Notes: generated from the letters alone by a model not told the origin. A stretch of DNA of 64,000 nucleotides from Moritella sp. JT01 (GCF_001574435.1 NZ_LOCN01000034.1:1-64000), one strand, 5' to 3'. Shown: positions 35,518 to 45,715, counted from the first letter of the stretch. Translations and numbers: made by a program.

Positions 35518-37032
35518 ATGAATTTAAATAAAAAGTATTTAGTGATTGCCTTAAGTATGAGCCTTGCCTTTAATGCAGCTGCGGTAACTCTTACTCGAGA
35601 TAATGGTGCACCTGTAGGTGACAACCAGAATTCAATGACAGCTGGAAACAATGGCAGTGTTTTATTAGAAGATGTACAACTGATACAAAAACTTCAACGT
35701 TTTGCGCGTGAGCGTATCCCTGAACGAGTTGTACATGCCCGCGGTACTGGTGCTCATGGTGTATTTGTTGCGACTCAGGACTTCAGTGCTATTACAGCAG
35801 CTGCACCGTTTGCAAGTAAAGATAAAGAAACGTCTGTGTTTGTGCGTTTTTCTTCTGTAATACACAGCAAGGGCAGTCCTGAGACATTGCGTGACCCTAG
35901 AGGTTTTGCAACTAAGTTTTACACGGATGAGGGAAATTGGGATCTTGTTGGTCTTAACATGCCTGTATTCTTTATCAGAGATGCGATTAAATTTCCTGAT
36001 ATGGTCCACTCGTTAAAACCATCACCTGTTACTAATATTCAAGATCCTAATCGCGTTTTTGATTTCTTTTCAAATGAACCTGGTTCTACTCACATGTTAA
36101 CTTGGCTCTACAGTGATAATGGTACACCAGCAAGTTACCGTAAAATGGATGGATTTGGTGTTCATGCATATAAGATGATTAACGAATCCGGTGAAGTTAA
36201 TTATGTTAAGTTTCATTGGAAGAGCCTCCAAGGTATTGATAATTTAGATCTAGATGAGGTTGCTAATGTTCAATCGAAGGACTTTCAGCATTTAACACGA
36301 GACTTATATGACAGCATTGCGGAGGAACAATATCCACAATGGGATCTTTACATTAAGGTGATGAACCCATCTGATCTGAATAACTTTAAATATAATCCGT
36401 TAGACGTAACTAAAATGTGGACTAATATTCCTGAAACGAAAGTTGGAACGATGACATTAAATCGAATGCCAACAAACTTTTTCCAAGAAACGGAACAAGT
36501 AGCAATGTCACCTGCAAACCTAATCCAAGGTATTGAACCGTCAGAAGATAGATTATTACAAGGACGCGTATTTTCTTACTCTGATACGCAAATGTATCGC
36601 TTGGGTGCAAATCATCAGCAATTACCGATTAACAGACCTATTGTGAATGTGGTGAACTATAACCAAGATGGCGCCCATAATATGGGCGTAACAATGTCTA
36701 ATATTAATTATCAGCCAAGTAGCGAAGGTGTTGTCGAAGATAAAAAAGCACGTCATTCTACGCCTTCGTTAACGGGTTATGTGCAGCAACTCGCTATAGA
36801 TAAGCAATCTAACTTTGCGCAAGCTGGCGAACTTTACCGTAGTTTTACTGGACAGGAACAGCGTAACTTAATTCGAAACCTATCAGGAGATCTTGGTGCG
36901 GTTAAAAATGAGAATGTGAAGTACACGATGCTGAGTTTTTTCTATAAAGCTGATACTGAATACGGTACACAATTAACAAAAGCGGTAAACGGTGATCTTG
37001 CTAAAGTTATAAAAATGGCGATGAGCTTATAA
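35518..37032 (+). CDS. Exported catalase (haem, clade-3-like)
   Basis: 504 aa from the ATG at 35518; an upstream in-frame GTG at 35506 is less likely. Signal peptide (residues 1-22, cut in AFNAAA), so periplasmic. Haem catalase motifs: RERIPERVVHARGTGAHG with the distal His, FVRFSSV, DLVGLNMPVFFIRDA with the distal Asn, and the proximal haem Tyr in GRVFSYSDTQMYRLG. Breaks down H2O2. Followed closely by an ankyrin-repeat gene, like katB-ankB in Pseudomonas. Confidence 0.93.
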   Translation: MNLNKKYLVIALSMSLAFNAAAVTLTRDNGAPVGDNQNSMTAGNNGSVLLEDVQLIQKLQRFARERIPERVVHARGTGAHGVFVATQDFSAITAAAPFASKDKETSVFVRFSSVIHSKGSPETLRDPRGFATKFYTDEGNWDLVGLNMPVFFIRDAIKFPDMVHSLKPSPVTNIQDPNRVFDFFSNEPGSTHMLTWLYSDNGTPASYRKMDGFGVHAYKMINESGEVNYVKFHWKSLQGIDNLDLDEVANVQSKDFQHLTRDLYDSIAEEQYPQWDLYIKVMNPSDLNNFKYNPLDVTKMWTNIPETKVGTMTLNRMPTNFFQETEQVAMSPANLIQGIEPSEDRLLQGRVFSYSDTQMYRLGANHQQLPINRPIVNVVNYNQDGAHNMGVTMSNINYQPSSEGVVEDKKARHSTPSLTGYVQQLAIDKQSNFAQAGELYRSFTGQEQRNLIRNLSGDLGAVKNENVKYTMLSFFYKADTEYGTQLTKAVNGDLAKVIKMAMSL

Positions 37033-37047
37033 GTTAATTTGAATAGT

Positions 37048-37073
37048 AATGCGAAAGGACTTCCTTTCGCATT
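37048..37073 (+). other. Intercistronic hairpin between catalase and ankyrin genes
   Basis: AATGCGAAAGGA and TCCTTTCGCATT form a perfect 12-bp stem with a CT loop, 16 bases past the catalase stop. No T run. It may stabilise or partly terminate the catalase mRNA. The in-frame ATG at 37049 lies inside it and is therefore an unlikely start. Confidence 0.6.
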
Positions 37074-37099
37074 CACATCCACATATTGAGTATTATCAC

Positions 37100-37645
37100 A
37101 TGTTTTATTTTAAAAAATGGTCACCAATAAAGTACCTTCTTATTCCTGTCGTATTTTTATTTTTCATCACGAGCTTAAGTGCTAATGAGTTATCTGATAA
37201 CGCTGAATATAATACGCTGCTACCGTATTATTATGCTGCTGCGAGAACAGGTGATGATGAGGTTGTTAATGAATTTTTAAATGCAGGGTTACCAATTGAT
37301 GTAAAAAATAATAAAGGCTATACAGCTTTAATGGTCGCAACATATAACGGTAAAATATCTATTGTTAATACATTAATTAAACGAGGCGCAAATGTGTGCG
37401 CCAAGGATAACAGGGGGAATACTGCATTAATGGCGGCGATTTTTAGAGCCGAATTTAAAATTGCAAATACACTGATGAAAAGTGATTGTGATACAAATCA
37501 ACAAAATAATGCAGGGCAGACTGCTGTTATGTATGCAACACTGTTTGGTCGTGATGAGTTAAAAAAGTTACTTATCGCTCGTGGTGCAGATGTTGAGTTA
37601 CAGGATAAGAGTGGAAATTCGGCAAAAAGTATTCAAGCTTATTGA
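37100..37645 (+). CDS. Ankyrin-repeat protein, catalase partner (AnkB-like)
   Basis: 181 aa from the ATG at 37100. N-terminal membrane anchor or signal (residues 9-28, IPVVFLFFITSLSA), then four ankyrin repeats (YYAAARTGDDEVVNEFLNAG; KGYTALMVATYNGKISIVN; GNTALMAAIFRAEFKIAN; GQTAVMYATLFGRDELKK). In P. aeruginosa the ankyrin partner of KatB is needed for best catalase activity, and the same linkage here suggests a periplasmic helper for the catalase. Confidence 0.8.
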   Translation: MFYFKKWSPIKYLLIPVVFLFFITSLSANELSDNAEYNTLLPYYYAAARTGDDEVVNEFLNAGLPIDVKNNKGYTALMVATYNGKISIVNTLIKRGANVCAKDNRGNTALMAAIFRAEFKIANTLMKSDCDTNQQNNAGQTAVMYATLFGRDELKKLLIARGADVELQDKSGNSAKSIQAY

Positions 37646-37805
37646 TAAAATATCAGCTTAAATCCTATGATCTGCCGCACCATTGCTTCAGTTTTGTTGT
37701 GCTATTGTTATTGTTGTGCGCTGCTTTTGTTTCAACTAAGATAATAATATAAAGAGTAGAATTCACTAAAAAACGCATTCTTTTATTTCTATCTAGGAGG
37801 TATCG

Positions 37806-39020
37806 ATGATCCCCCAAGCATTCATTTATGACGCGATCAGAACGCCGCGAGGTTTAGGTAAACCAAGTGGTGCTTTACACGAAGTTAAGCCCGTTAACCT
37901 GTTAGCTGATTTACTTAACCATTTACAGACTCGCAATGGTTTTGATACTGATGCGGTGGATGACATCGTGTTAGGCTGTGTTACGCCTATTGGGGATCAA
38001 GGTGCTGACATTGCTAAAACAGCTGCATTAGTTGCAGGTTGGAAAGATAACGTTGCAGGGGTTAGCTTAAATAGATTTTGTGCGTCAGGTCTAGAGTCAG
38101 TCAATATAGCAGCAATGAAAATACGATCGGGTTGGGAGCACCTAGTCATTGCAGGCGGTGTTGAATCAATGTCGCGTGTAAAAATGGGCAGCGATGGTGG
38201 CGCTTGGTCGATGGATCCTGAAACAAGCCTAGCCACTGACTATATGCCACAGGGTATCGGCGCTGACTTAATTGCGACACTGGATGGCTATAGTCGTGAA
38301 GATGTTGATGCTTTTGCTGTTCGTTCCCATCAACGTGCTACAGCGGCTTGGCAGCATAACGCATTCGATAAATCAGTTGTTCCTGTATGTGATCGCAATG
38401 GCATGTTACTACTTGATAAAGACCAGCTTGTTCGTCCAGATTGTTCTCTCGCTACATTAGCAAAGTTAAACCCTTCCTTTAGTCGTCTTGGTCAAACTGT
38501 TTTTGATAGTGTTGCTAAACGTCATTATCCACAAGTAGGGCAAATTCAACATGTACATACACCAGGTAATGCCTCTGGGATTGTCGATGGCGCGGCGTTG
38601 GTTTTACTCGGTAGTGCTGAAGCGGGCGTTAAATGGGGATTGAAACCAAGAGCAAGAGTCGTTGCTACTGCTGTGGTCGGCGCTGATCCAACAATCATGT
38701 TGACTGGACCCGTACCCGCGACCCAAAAAGCATTAGCAGTGGCGGGATTAACCATCGACGATATTGATTTATTTGAGGTCAACGAAGCCTTTGCTGCCGT
38801 TGTAATGCGGTTTATGAGCGAACTTAATATCTCGCCAGATATTGTTAATGTCAATGGCGGTTCTATTGCTATGGGTCATCCACTTGGGGCTACGGGGGCA
38901 ATTATCTTAGGGACATTGTTAGATGAATTGGAAGTGCGTGACTTGAAACGTGGGCTTGTCACTTTATGTGTCGGTGGCGGCATGGGGATCGCAACAATTA
39001 TTGAACGTGTAGAGGGGTAA
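37806..39020 (+). CDS. Acetyl-CoA C-acyltransferase (thiolase)
   Basis: 404 aa. Nucleophile Cys92 in [18 protein letters not shown] near residue 357, and the second Cys in CVGGGMG near the end. Cleaves 3-ketoacyl-CoA to acetyl-CoA, or condenses in reverse. Followed after three bases by a FadJ-like gene, so a fatty-acid beta-oxidation unit. It lacks the paired fadI/fadJ order and naming features of the E. coli anaerobic set, so substrate range is open. Confidence 0.9.
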   Translation: MIPQAFIYDAIRTPRGLGKPSGALHEVKPVNLLADLLNHLQTRNGFDTDAVDDIVLGCVTPIGDQGADIAKTAALVAGWKDNVAGVSLNRFCASGLESVNIAAMKIRSGWEHLVIAGGVESMSRVKMGSDGGAWSMDPETSLATDYMPQGIGADLIATLDGYSREDVDAFAVRSHQRATAAWQHNAFDKSVVPVCDRNGMLLLDKDQLVRPDCSLATLAKLNPSFSRLGQTVFDSVAKRHYPQVGQIQHVHTPGNASGIVDGAALVLLGSAEAGVKWGLKPRARVVATAVVGADPTIMLTGPVPATQKALAVAGLTIDDIDLFEVNEAFAAVVMRFMSELNISPDIVNVNGGSIAMGHPLGATGAIILGTLLDELEVRDLKRGLVTLCVGGGMGIATIIERVEG

Positions 39021-39023
39021 AGT

Positions 39024-41120
39024 ATGTCATCAATCTGTTTAGAGCAAGACGATGCAGGGATAGTCCATTTGATTTTTGATAAGCCTAACTCAAAGGTTAA
39101 TCTACTTGATCGTGTGTTTATTGATGACTACATAGTGACGATTAATAAACTAAAGGATATGCAGTTTGCTGGGGTCATATTACGATCTGCAAAATTAAGT
39201 TTTTTTGCTGGTGCTGATATAACGGCGCTTAGCGCATGTGCAGAGCAAAGTGTGGAGGACACTTACTTATTATTGTCTTCGCTGAAAGCGGCAATGCGAT
39301 GGCTAGAAACATGCGGAAAGCCTGTGGTTGCATGTATTAATGGTGCAGCACTTGGCAGTGGTTGGGAACTCGCGTTAGGCTGTCACCATCGCATAGCATT
39401 ATCGAAAAAAGTAGTGCTAGGCTTACCAGAGGTCACATTAGGCTTAATGCCAGGTGTGGGTGGTGTTGTCAAAATGACTCTATTGATGGGTGTCGAGGCA
39501 GTAGTACCTTACTTACTCAAGGGTAAATTATTTGATTGCCAAGAGGGTTTAGCGCTTGGATTAATAGATCAAATAGCGGCATCAAATGTTCAAATGATGG
39601 CCCAAGCAACGAACTGGATCTTGTCGCAATCATTGCCTGTGAGACAATGTTTTGATAATAAGGGTTATCAGCTTCCAGACGGTGATGTTAGCGATCCGCA
39701 TATGGTTGTTGTTATCGCTACCGCCCCTGCAATACTGAAGAAAAAAACACAAGGGAACCAACCTGCACCTGAAGCGATATTATCAGTGATGATCGAATCA
39801 ACAGACGTTGATATTGACACCGCATTACGGATAGAGACACGATACTTTATTCATGTCATCCGCAGTCAAGTCGCTAAAAATATGATGAATACGTTTTGGC
39901 ATCAGCATAACGAGATTAAAGCTGGTGCGTCGCGACCGAAGGAACCTGCGTTAACGACATTCAGTAAAATCGGTGTATTAGGTGCGGGTATGATGGGGGC
40001 TGGTATTGCTTATGCTTTAGCAAGCCATGGTATTACTGTCATATTAAAAGATATTAGTCTTGAGAAAGCGGTATTTGCAAAGTCATATACCGCATCCATT
40101 CTGGCCAATTGTAAATTGACGAATGATGAAAAAGGGGCAATATTGAATCGCATTATTCCGTCAAAAGATCCCATTGACTTAATTGGCTGTGAAATGGTGA
40201 TTGAAGCGGTATTTGAAGATCGGAAAATTAAATCTCAAGCAACAATAGAAATATTACAGGTTGTTGGTGATGATATTATTATGGCATCCAATACATCAAC
40301 ATTGCCGATTACCAGTTTAGCTAGTTCGTCTACAAAACCTGAAAACTTTATTGGTCTGCACTTTTTCTCTCCTGTGGATAAAATGCCACTTGTTGAAATT
40401 ATTAAAGGTGATAAAACATCGTCAGCTACTTTGGCTGCGGCTTATGATTTAGTGCTACAGATTGGTAAAGTGCCCATTATTGTTAATGATTCTCGTGGTT
40501 TTTTCACATCACGGGTATTCTTTACGTATGTATCGGAAGGGATGCGCATGTTAAGTGAAGGTATTCCAGGAGAAGTCATTGAAAATGCGGCAATTCAAGC
40601 AGGGTTACCCGTAGGGCCTTTAGCCATTATTGATGAGGTTAGCTTGTCACTGATTGATAATGTACGTAATCAAGCTCGAATTGATTTAAAAGCCGAGGGT
40701 AAAACGCAATTTGATAATCCTGCCGATGGGGTGTTAGATCAATTACTTGCCCTAAAACGACTTGGTAAATCGGCTGGCGCTGGATTCTATGATTATAGCG
40801 GAAGAGGACAAAAACGGTTGTGGTCTGGTTTAGTTAACTTATTCCCGACAACGGATGACTGGGATATTAATACTGTTAAAGACCGATTATTGTTCGTGCA
40901 ATCATTAGAAGCCCTTAGAGCATATGAAGAAGGCGTTGTGACGAGTAGTCGTGATGCGAATATCGGTTCTATTATGGGATTGGGTTTCCCTGCGTGGACG
41001 GGTGGTGTTTTACAATTCGTTGACCATTATGGTGCGGATAACTTTAAACAGCGCGCAGAGCAATTGTGTGAGCAGTTTGGTCCGCAATTTACGCCAGTAG
41101 CTATTTTATCAGCGTGGTAA
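39024..41120 (+). CDS. Enoyl-CoA hydratase / 3-hydroxyacyl-CoA dehydrogenase, FadJ-like
   Basis: 698 aa fusion. N-terminal crotonase domain with oxyanion-hole motifs FFAGADITAL and GAALGSGWELALGC; NAD domain with GVLGAGMMGAGIAYALA (about residue 317) and the catalytic His of GLHFFSPVDKMPLVE; two C-terminal helical dehydrogenase domains (DSRGFFTSRVF). Hydrates enoyl-CoA and oxidises 3-hydroxyacyl-CoA, feeding the thiolase just upstream. Slightly shorter than E. coli FadJ. Confidence 0.9.
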   Translation: MSSICLEQDDAGIVHLIFDKPNSKVNLLDRVFIDDYIVTINKLKDMQFAGVILRSAKLSFFAGADITALSACAEQSVEDTYLLLSSLKAAMRWLETCGKPVVACINGAALGSGWELALGCHHRIALSKKVVLGLPEVTLGLMPGVGGVVKMTLLMGVEAVVPYLLKGKLFDCQEGLALGLIDQIAASNVQMMAQATNWILSQSLPVRQCFDNKGYQLPDGDVSDPHMVVVIATAPAILKKKTQGNQPAPEAILSVMIESTDVDIDTALRIETRYFIHVIRSQVAKNMMNTFWHQHNEIKAGASRPKEPALTTFSKIGVLGAGMMGAGIAYALASHGITVILKDISLEKAVFAKSYTASILANCKLTNDEKGAILNRIIPSKDPIDLIGCEMVIEAVFEDRKIKSQATIEILQVVGDDIIMASNTSTLPITSLASSSTKPENFIGLHFFSPVDKMPLVEIIKGDKTSSATLAAAYDLVLQIGKVPIIVNDSRGFFTSRVFFTYVSEGMRMLSEGIPGEVIENAAIQAGLPVGPLAIIDEVSLSLIDNVRNQARIDLKAEGKTQFDNPADGVLDQLLALKRLGKSAGAGFYDYSGRGQKRLWSGLVNLFPTTDDWDINTVKDRLLFVQSLEALRAYEEGVVTSSRDANIGSIMGLGFPAWTGGVLQFVDHYGADNFKQRAEQLCEQFGPQFTPVAILSAW

Positions 41121-41243
41121 ACCGCGAATGACATGAAAAACTCTATAGTGTCGTTCATAAATTAGGCGGTAGTCTTTTAAAACAAATTCACTTAATGTTA
41201 TTATCCTAGGTTCATGTAACGGTTAACTAGGGAATAACAACTA

Positions 41244-42104
41244 GTGAAAGTGCCTCAAAGAATACAACCTCTTGTTGATGACGGGCTTGTTGACGAAGTA
41301 TTACGTCAGTTAATGAGTGGTAAAGAAGCAACGGTATACGTTGTGCGTTGTGGTCAGGAGATCCGTTGCGCGAAGGTTTACAAAGACGTAGAGAACCGCA
41401 GTTTTAAACAAGCGGTGCAATATCGAGAAGGTCGTAAAGTTCGTAACAGTCGACGTGCTCGTGCAATGGAAAAAGGCTCTAGCTTTGGGCGTAACGAACA
41501 AGAGAAAATATGGCAAAATGCTGAAGTTGATGCATTATATCGCTTAGATAATGCGGGTGTGCGCGTTCCTGAACCTTATGGTTGCTTCGACGGTGTATTA
41601 CTCATGGAGCTAGTCACCGATGCTGATGGTTTTGCTGCGCCGCGTTTAGCGGATGTTGAATTAAGCCCTGAACAGGCTGTAATTGATCATGATAAAGTGA
41701 TCCATTATGTAAGGCTAATGCTTTGCGATGGACTTATTCATGGTGATTTATCCGAATTTAATGTGCTTGTTGATGAACATGGACCTGTTATTATTGATTT
41801 GCCTCAAGCGGTTGATGCGTCAGCAAACAATAATGCCAAGTGGATGCTGGAACGTGATGTTGATAATATGACCCAGTATTACGGACAATATGCACCTGAA
41901 TTACTTAACACAAAATATGCTAAAGAAATGTGGGCTTTATACGAAGCTGCAGAACTTACTGTTGACGTTAAATTGACGGGTCAGTTTATTGAAAGTACAG
42001 AATCTGCGGATGTAGAAGGTATTTTAGATGAAATCAATGCGGCAAGAGAAGAGGAATTGGAACGCTTAGCGCGTATTCAATTTGCGGAAGAAGAAGTCGA
42101 ATAA
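41244..42104 (+). CDS. RIO-type serine protein kinase
   Basis: 286 aa starting at GTG after TAGGGAATAACAA. RIO1-like kinase: flexible P-loop SGKEATVYVVRC (residues 26-37), Lys in EIRCAKVYKD, catalytic HGDLSEFNVLV (about 166-176) and metal-binding VIIDLPQAVD. The C-terminal tail is acidic and coiled. Bacterial RIO1 homologues are of unknown target; eukaryotic ones act in ribosome maturation. Single gene with its own terminator. Confidence 0.88.
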   Translation: MKVPQRIQPLVDDGLVDEVLRQLMSGKEATVYVVRCGQEIRCAKVYKDVENRSFKQAVQYREGRKVRNSRRARAMEKGSSFGRNEQEKIWQNAEVDALYRLDNAGVRVPEPYGCFDGVLLMELVTDADGFAAPRLADVELSPEQAVIDHDKVIHYVRLMLCDGLIHGDLSEFNVLVDEHGPVIIDLPQAVDASANNNAKWMLERDVDNMTQYYGQYAPELLNTKYAKEMWALYEAAELTVDVKLTGQFIESTESADVEGILDEINAAREEELERLARIQFAEEEVE

Positions 42105-42109
42105 AACCA

Positions 42110-42146
42110 TTAACCCCTTGGTTAAATTGAAACTAAGGGGTTTTTT
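42110..42146 (+). terminator. Terminator after RIO kinase gene
   Basis: AACCCCTTGGTT pairs with AACTAAGGGGTT, followed by six T. Confidence 0.85.
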
Positions 42147-42198
42147 AATGTATTCATTCTATTATTAGACATATTTATTAGCTGCTTATGTTTTCAAT

Positions 42199-42582
42199 CT
42201 AATCTGATGTAACGGTATCTTTCTCCATATTTGTTAAGCTTTCCTCTGACACATATCGATTTGGGCGTAAACCAATACAGTTTTTCGGTAGATCTTGCTC
42301 ACGTTCTAGATACAAAGTACAGGCGTATAATTTCTTACGCAGTTCTGCATCCTTGATTAATGTGTTCTCCTCCCAATAGTGTAATTCAAAAATGAGAAAC
42401 CAAAATATCTGCTCTTTCTCCCCTGATACTTTTTCGTCGATGACATCTAGAGATTGCCAATCTTGTAAAACATCCCACACCAAGTTACTTAATACTGTGT
42501 AATTGATTTTATGCATGAGAAATTTATTCACATTGTCGGTTAATAATACAGATTTCTCATTTATAAATGCTGCTGCTTGCAT
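42199..42582 (-). CDS. Hypothetical protein
   Basis: 127 aa, soluble, mostly helical, with Trp- and Glu-rich middle (FWFLIFELHYWEENTLIKD) and CxxxL near residue 88. GGAGATAAGCC before the ATG is a strong ribosome site, so it is probably real. Family not recognised. Between the RIO kinase and a LysR gene, both unrelated. Confidence 0.6.
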   Translation of the reverse strand: MQAAAFINEKSVLLTDNVNKFLMHKINYTVLSNLVWDVLQDWQSLDVIDEKVSGEKEQIFWFLIFELHYWEENTLIKDAELRKKLYACTLYLEREQDLPKNCIGLRPNRYVSEESLTNMEKDTVTSD

Positions 42583-42666
42583 TGGCTTATCTCCACTTGT
42601 TTAAGATTAATTCTAAGTCTAGCCTCAAACTCTGGTTTAGAGAGGTTTAGAACGTACAAATAATGC

Positions 42667-43596
42667 CTAAAAAGTAATAGTTCGATCTCGGTCACATTTT
42701 TTCGCTAAATGATTAAAATGTTCCCTTAAGAAACTCAATAACACCCTATGTTTTTTCGAACCCGCGCTTCCAGGTGGAAAAACGCCATATAGATCAATGT
42801 TCGAGAGTTTATAATCAGACAACAGTTGTTCTAGTTTGTTGGCTGCGATTTTTGGGGCTGCATCGTAAAAAGGAATACGTGCAATGCCATGACCGCCTTC
42901 TACAAACGCTGTTCTTGCTGCTGCATTATTGGTGCTAATACTTCCTTTTGGTTTTACGCTGTAAGCTCGACTTCCTTTCGTTAGTGTTAATGTACTTGAA
43001 CTTAATTTGTATAACACCCAGCTATGCTCGACAAGTTCGGTAGGGGTTGTTGGCCGACCGTGCTTGTTTAAATAATCAGGTGATGCACATAGACAGGTTT
43101 TCATCGATATTAGTTTGCGAGCTTGTAAGCCTGAATCAGTAAGTGGTGCGCCTCTGATCGCAAGATCAATGCCTTCCTGCATAATGTTAACGATATCATC
43201 GGTAAGTATTATGTCCAATTCAATCTTCGGAAATTGGATCTTGAACATGTTTAAAGCTGGGACAATGATCTGTAATCCGACATTAACCGGACATGTTACC
43301 TTTATCAATCCTTCAGGCTCGTGCTTTAAATTCTCGATTTGTTGATTTGCGGCTTCAGCTTGCTGCGCTATTTCTTGACAGTGTTGGTAGTACTGTTGAC
43401 CCGCTTCTGTAAGTGTAAAACTACGGGTTGTTCGGTTAAGTAACTTGAGGCCTAATTGAGTCTCAAGCTTTTTAAGATGGTAACTGACAACGGCGCGAGA
43501 TAGGTTTAAATGCCGAGCGGCAGCTGAAAGCGTGCCTTGTTCGACAATCTGTGCGTATACAACCATGCTTTTTAACTGTTCAAAAGAAACATGCAT
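42667..43596 (-). CDS. LysR family regulator
   Basis: 309 aa from the ATG at 43596, preceded by CAGGATTCATTT; a longer frame from 43671 adds residues not found in LysR proteins. N-terminal winged helix (GTLSAAARHLNLSRAVVSYH, then LKKLETQLGLKLL) and a periplasmic-binding-like sensor domain (GLQARKLISMKTCLCASPDYL). Divergent from the Hsp31-like/YqhD operon, which it probably controls, as YqhC controls yqhD in E. coli (though YqhC is AraC-type). Confidence 0.88.
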   Translation of the reverse strand: MHVSFEQLKSMVVYAQIVEQGTLSAAARHLNLSRAVVSYHLKKLETQLGLKLLNRTTRSFTLTEAGQQYYQHCQEIAQQAEAANQQIENLKHEPEGLIKVTCPVNVGLQIIVPALNMFKIQFPKIELDIILTDDIVNIMQEGIDLAIRGAPLTDSGLQARKLISMKTCLCASPDYLNKHGRPTTPTELVEHSWVLYKLSSSTLTLTKGSRAYSVKPKGSISTNNAAARTAFVEGGHGIARIPFYDAAPKIAANKLEQLLSDYKLSNIDLYGVFPPGSAGSKKHRVLLSFLREHFNHLAKKCDRDRTITF

Positions 43597-43786
43597 AAAT
43601 GAATCCTGATAATGAAGATAACAAACTGATTGTATCAAAATATTGAACAGTGTAATCAATTTACTCTGCATTGTTAGACTTTATTTTGAGGTGTAGACTG
43701 TCTCTATTCGCTGTTAACGCGCATACAGTATGCATAGCAGCTCAGACAGAAATCATTGACGCAACTTTAAAGCGAGAGGAATTATC

Positions 43787-44482
43787 ATGAATAAGAACAA
43801 CACAAGTAAGAATATTTTAGTGGTATTAACATCACATGCAGATTTGGGCAATACAGGCGAGAAAACAGGTTTCTGGGTTGAAGAACTTGCTGCACCTTAT
43901 TATGTATTTGTTGATGCTGGAATGACAGTTACTTTGGCATCACCAGCAGGTGGTAAGCCACCAATTGATCCTAAAAGTGCGGATGAAAGCATGCAGACGG
44001 ACGCAACTCGTCGATTTGATGCTGATGATGTCGCACAGCAAGCGCTAGCGACAACAGTTAAATTAGTGGATGTAAAAGAACAAGACTTTGATGCGGTATT
44101 TTATCCTGGTGGGCACGGTCCATTATGGGATTTAACTGACAACACGACATCAATTGATTTATTAGCTGCGTTTATTGCGAATAACAAACCAGTATCAGCT
44201 GTTTGTCATGCAAGTGCGGCGCTACTAAACGTTAAAACGCCTGAAGGTGAGTATGTAATTAAAGGTAAAGCGGTAACAGGGTTTTCAAATACAGAAGAAG
44301 ATGCTGTACAATTAACTGATATCGTACCTTTTTTATTAGAAGATGAGCTTGTAAAGCGTGGCGGAGACTATCAGAAAGTTGCTGATTGGACGCCGTTTGC
44401 GGTACAAGATGGTTTAATCATCACAGGTCAAAATCCAGCGTCTTCAGCATTAGTTGCTGAAAAACTAATCGCACATGCTTAA
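43787..44482 (+). CDS. DJ-1/PfpI family protein, Hsp31-like glyoxalase
   Basis: 231 aa. The nucleophile elbow AVCHAS holds the catalytic Cys, with Glu in KTGFWVEELAAPY and the GGHGPLWDL loop, as in class I glutamine amidotransferase-like proteins of the Hsp31/GATase1 group. Likely methylglyoxal or glycation repair enzyme. GAGAGGAATTATC gives a strong start. Followed after 15 bases by a YqhD-like gene, so an aldehyde-detoxifying operon. Confidence 0.85.
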   Translation: MNKNNTSKNILVVLTSHADLGNTGEKTGFWVEELAAPYYVFVDAGMTVTLASPAGGKPPIDPKSADESMQTDATRRFDADDVAQQALATTVKLVDVKEQDFDAVFYPGGHGPLWDLTDNTTSIDLLAAFIANNKPVSAVCHASAALLNVKTPEGEYVIKGKAVTGFSNTEEDAVQLTDIVPFLLEDELVKRGGDYQKVADWTPFAVQDGLIITGQNPASSALVAEKLIAHA

Positions 44483-44497
44483 TACTAGGAAACAAAT

Positions 44498-45655
44498 ATG
44501 TTGAACTTTACGTTTCAAAACCCAACTCGCATTCATTTTGGTGATGACCAAATTAAAGCGATCAGCAAAGAAATTCCATTAGATGCTAAAGTATTAGTGA
44601 CTTACGGCGGTGGTTCTATTAAGTCAAATGGCGTATATGATCAAGTTGTGACAGCATTGTCAGAACATAACTGGGTTGAGTTTTCAGGTATTGAACCAAA
44701 TCCAACATATGACCAATTAATTAAAGCATTAGACGTAATTAACGAACATGATGTGGACTATATTCTAGCTGTTGGTGGTGGTTCGGTTGTTGATGGTAGT
44801 AAATTTATTGCTGCAGCGGCAGTATTTGAAGGTGATGATGCCTGGGATATCCTAAGTAAACATGCGCCAATTACTAAAGCATTACCTATGGGCGCTGTCT
44901 TAACATTACCAGCAACGGGTTCTGAGTCAAATGGTGGTGCTGTTATTACACGTGATGGCAGCAAGTTATCATTTGGTAGTCCATTAGTACGTCCAACGTT
45001 TGCGATTTTAGATCCAGCAGTGAGTTTGAGCTTATCTGATCGTCAAATCAGTAATGGTGTTGTAGATGCATTCGTTCATACTATGGAACAGTACATGACT
45101 TATAGCATTAACGCGAAAGTACAAGATCGTTTTTCTGAAGGGCTACTGTTGACGCTTATCGAAGAAGGGCCAAAAGCATTAAAACCTGAGACTAAAGATG
45201 ATTTAGAGATCCGCGGCAATATTATGTGGTCGGCAACGATGGCGTTAAACGGTCTTATTGGTGCTGGCGTACCGCATGATTGGGCAACACACATGATTGG
45301 TCATGAATTAACAGCCGCACACGGTGTTGATCATGCGCGTAGTTTATCAATCGTGTTACCTGCAGTCATGAAAGTACTACGTGAAGACAAGCGTAGTAAA
45401 TTACTGCAATATGCTGAACGTGTCTGGAACATTACAGTTGCTGATGAAGATGAAAAAATCGATCAAGCGATAGCAAAAACAGAAGCATTTTTTAAAGCCA
45501 TGGAAGTACCGACAACGCTTACGGAGGCGGGTATTACGTCTGCTGATATTGACAATTTAATTGCGAAATTAGAGAAACACGGCATGGTGGCACTGGGTGA
45601 ACGTAAAAATATCACCTTGGAAGTAAGCCGTCAGATTTTAGAAACCGCATTGTAA
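44498..45655 (+). CDS. yqhD: Iron-containing alcohol dehydrogenase, YqhD-like
   Basis: 385 aa. NADPH-dependent aldehyde reductase type: GGGSIKSNG and AVGGGSVVDGSKF nucleotide loops, LTLPATGSESN, and metal ligands in DAFVHTMEQ, MIGHELTAAHG and VDHARSLS. Reduces short reactive aldehydes, including lipid-peroxidation products. Second gene of an operon with the Hsp31-like protein; ended by a clear terminator. Confidence 0.9.
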   Translation: MLNFTFQNPTRIHFGDDQIKAISKEIPLDAKVLVTYGGGSIKSNGVYDQVVTALSEHNWVEFSGIEPNPTYDQLIKALDVINEHDVDYILAVGGGSVVDGSKFIAAAAVFEGDDAWDILSKHAPITKALPMGAVLTLPATGSESNGGAVITRDGSKLSFGSPLVRPTFAILDPAVSLSLSDRQISNGVVDAFVHTMEQYMTYSINAKVQDRFSEGLLLTLIEEGPKALKPETKDDLEIRGNIMWSATMALNGLIGAGVPHDWATHMIGHELTAAHGVDHARSLSIVLPAVMKVLREDKRSKLLQYAERVWNITVADEDEKIDQAIAKTEAFFKAMEVPTTLTEAGITSADIDNLIAKLEKHGMVALGERKNITLEVSRQILETAL

Positions 45656-45715
45656 ATACTTGGTATAACTACTTTATTTAAATAGTTAACCAGCAGTAAA
45701 TAGCGTACTAATAGT

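Noticed and set aside
37049-37099. Upstream start for the ankyrin gene
   Set aside because: The ATG lies inside a perfect hairpin, and the ATG at 37100 gives a normal signal/anchor sequence.
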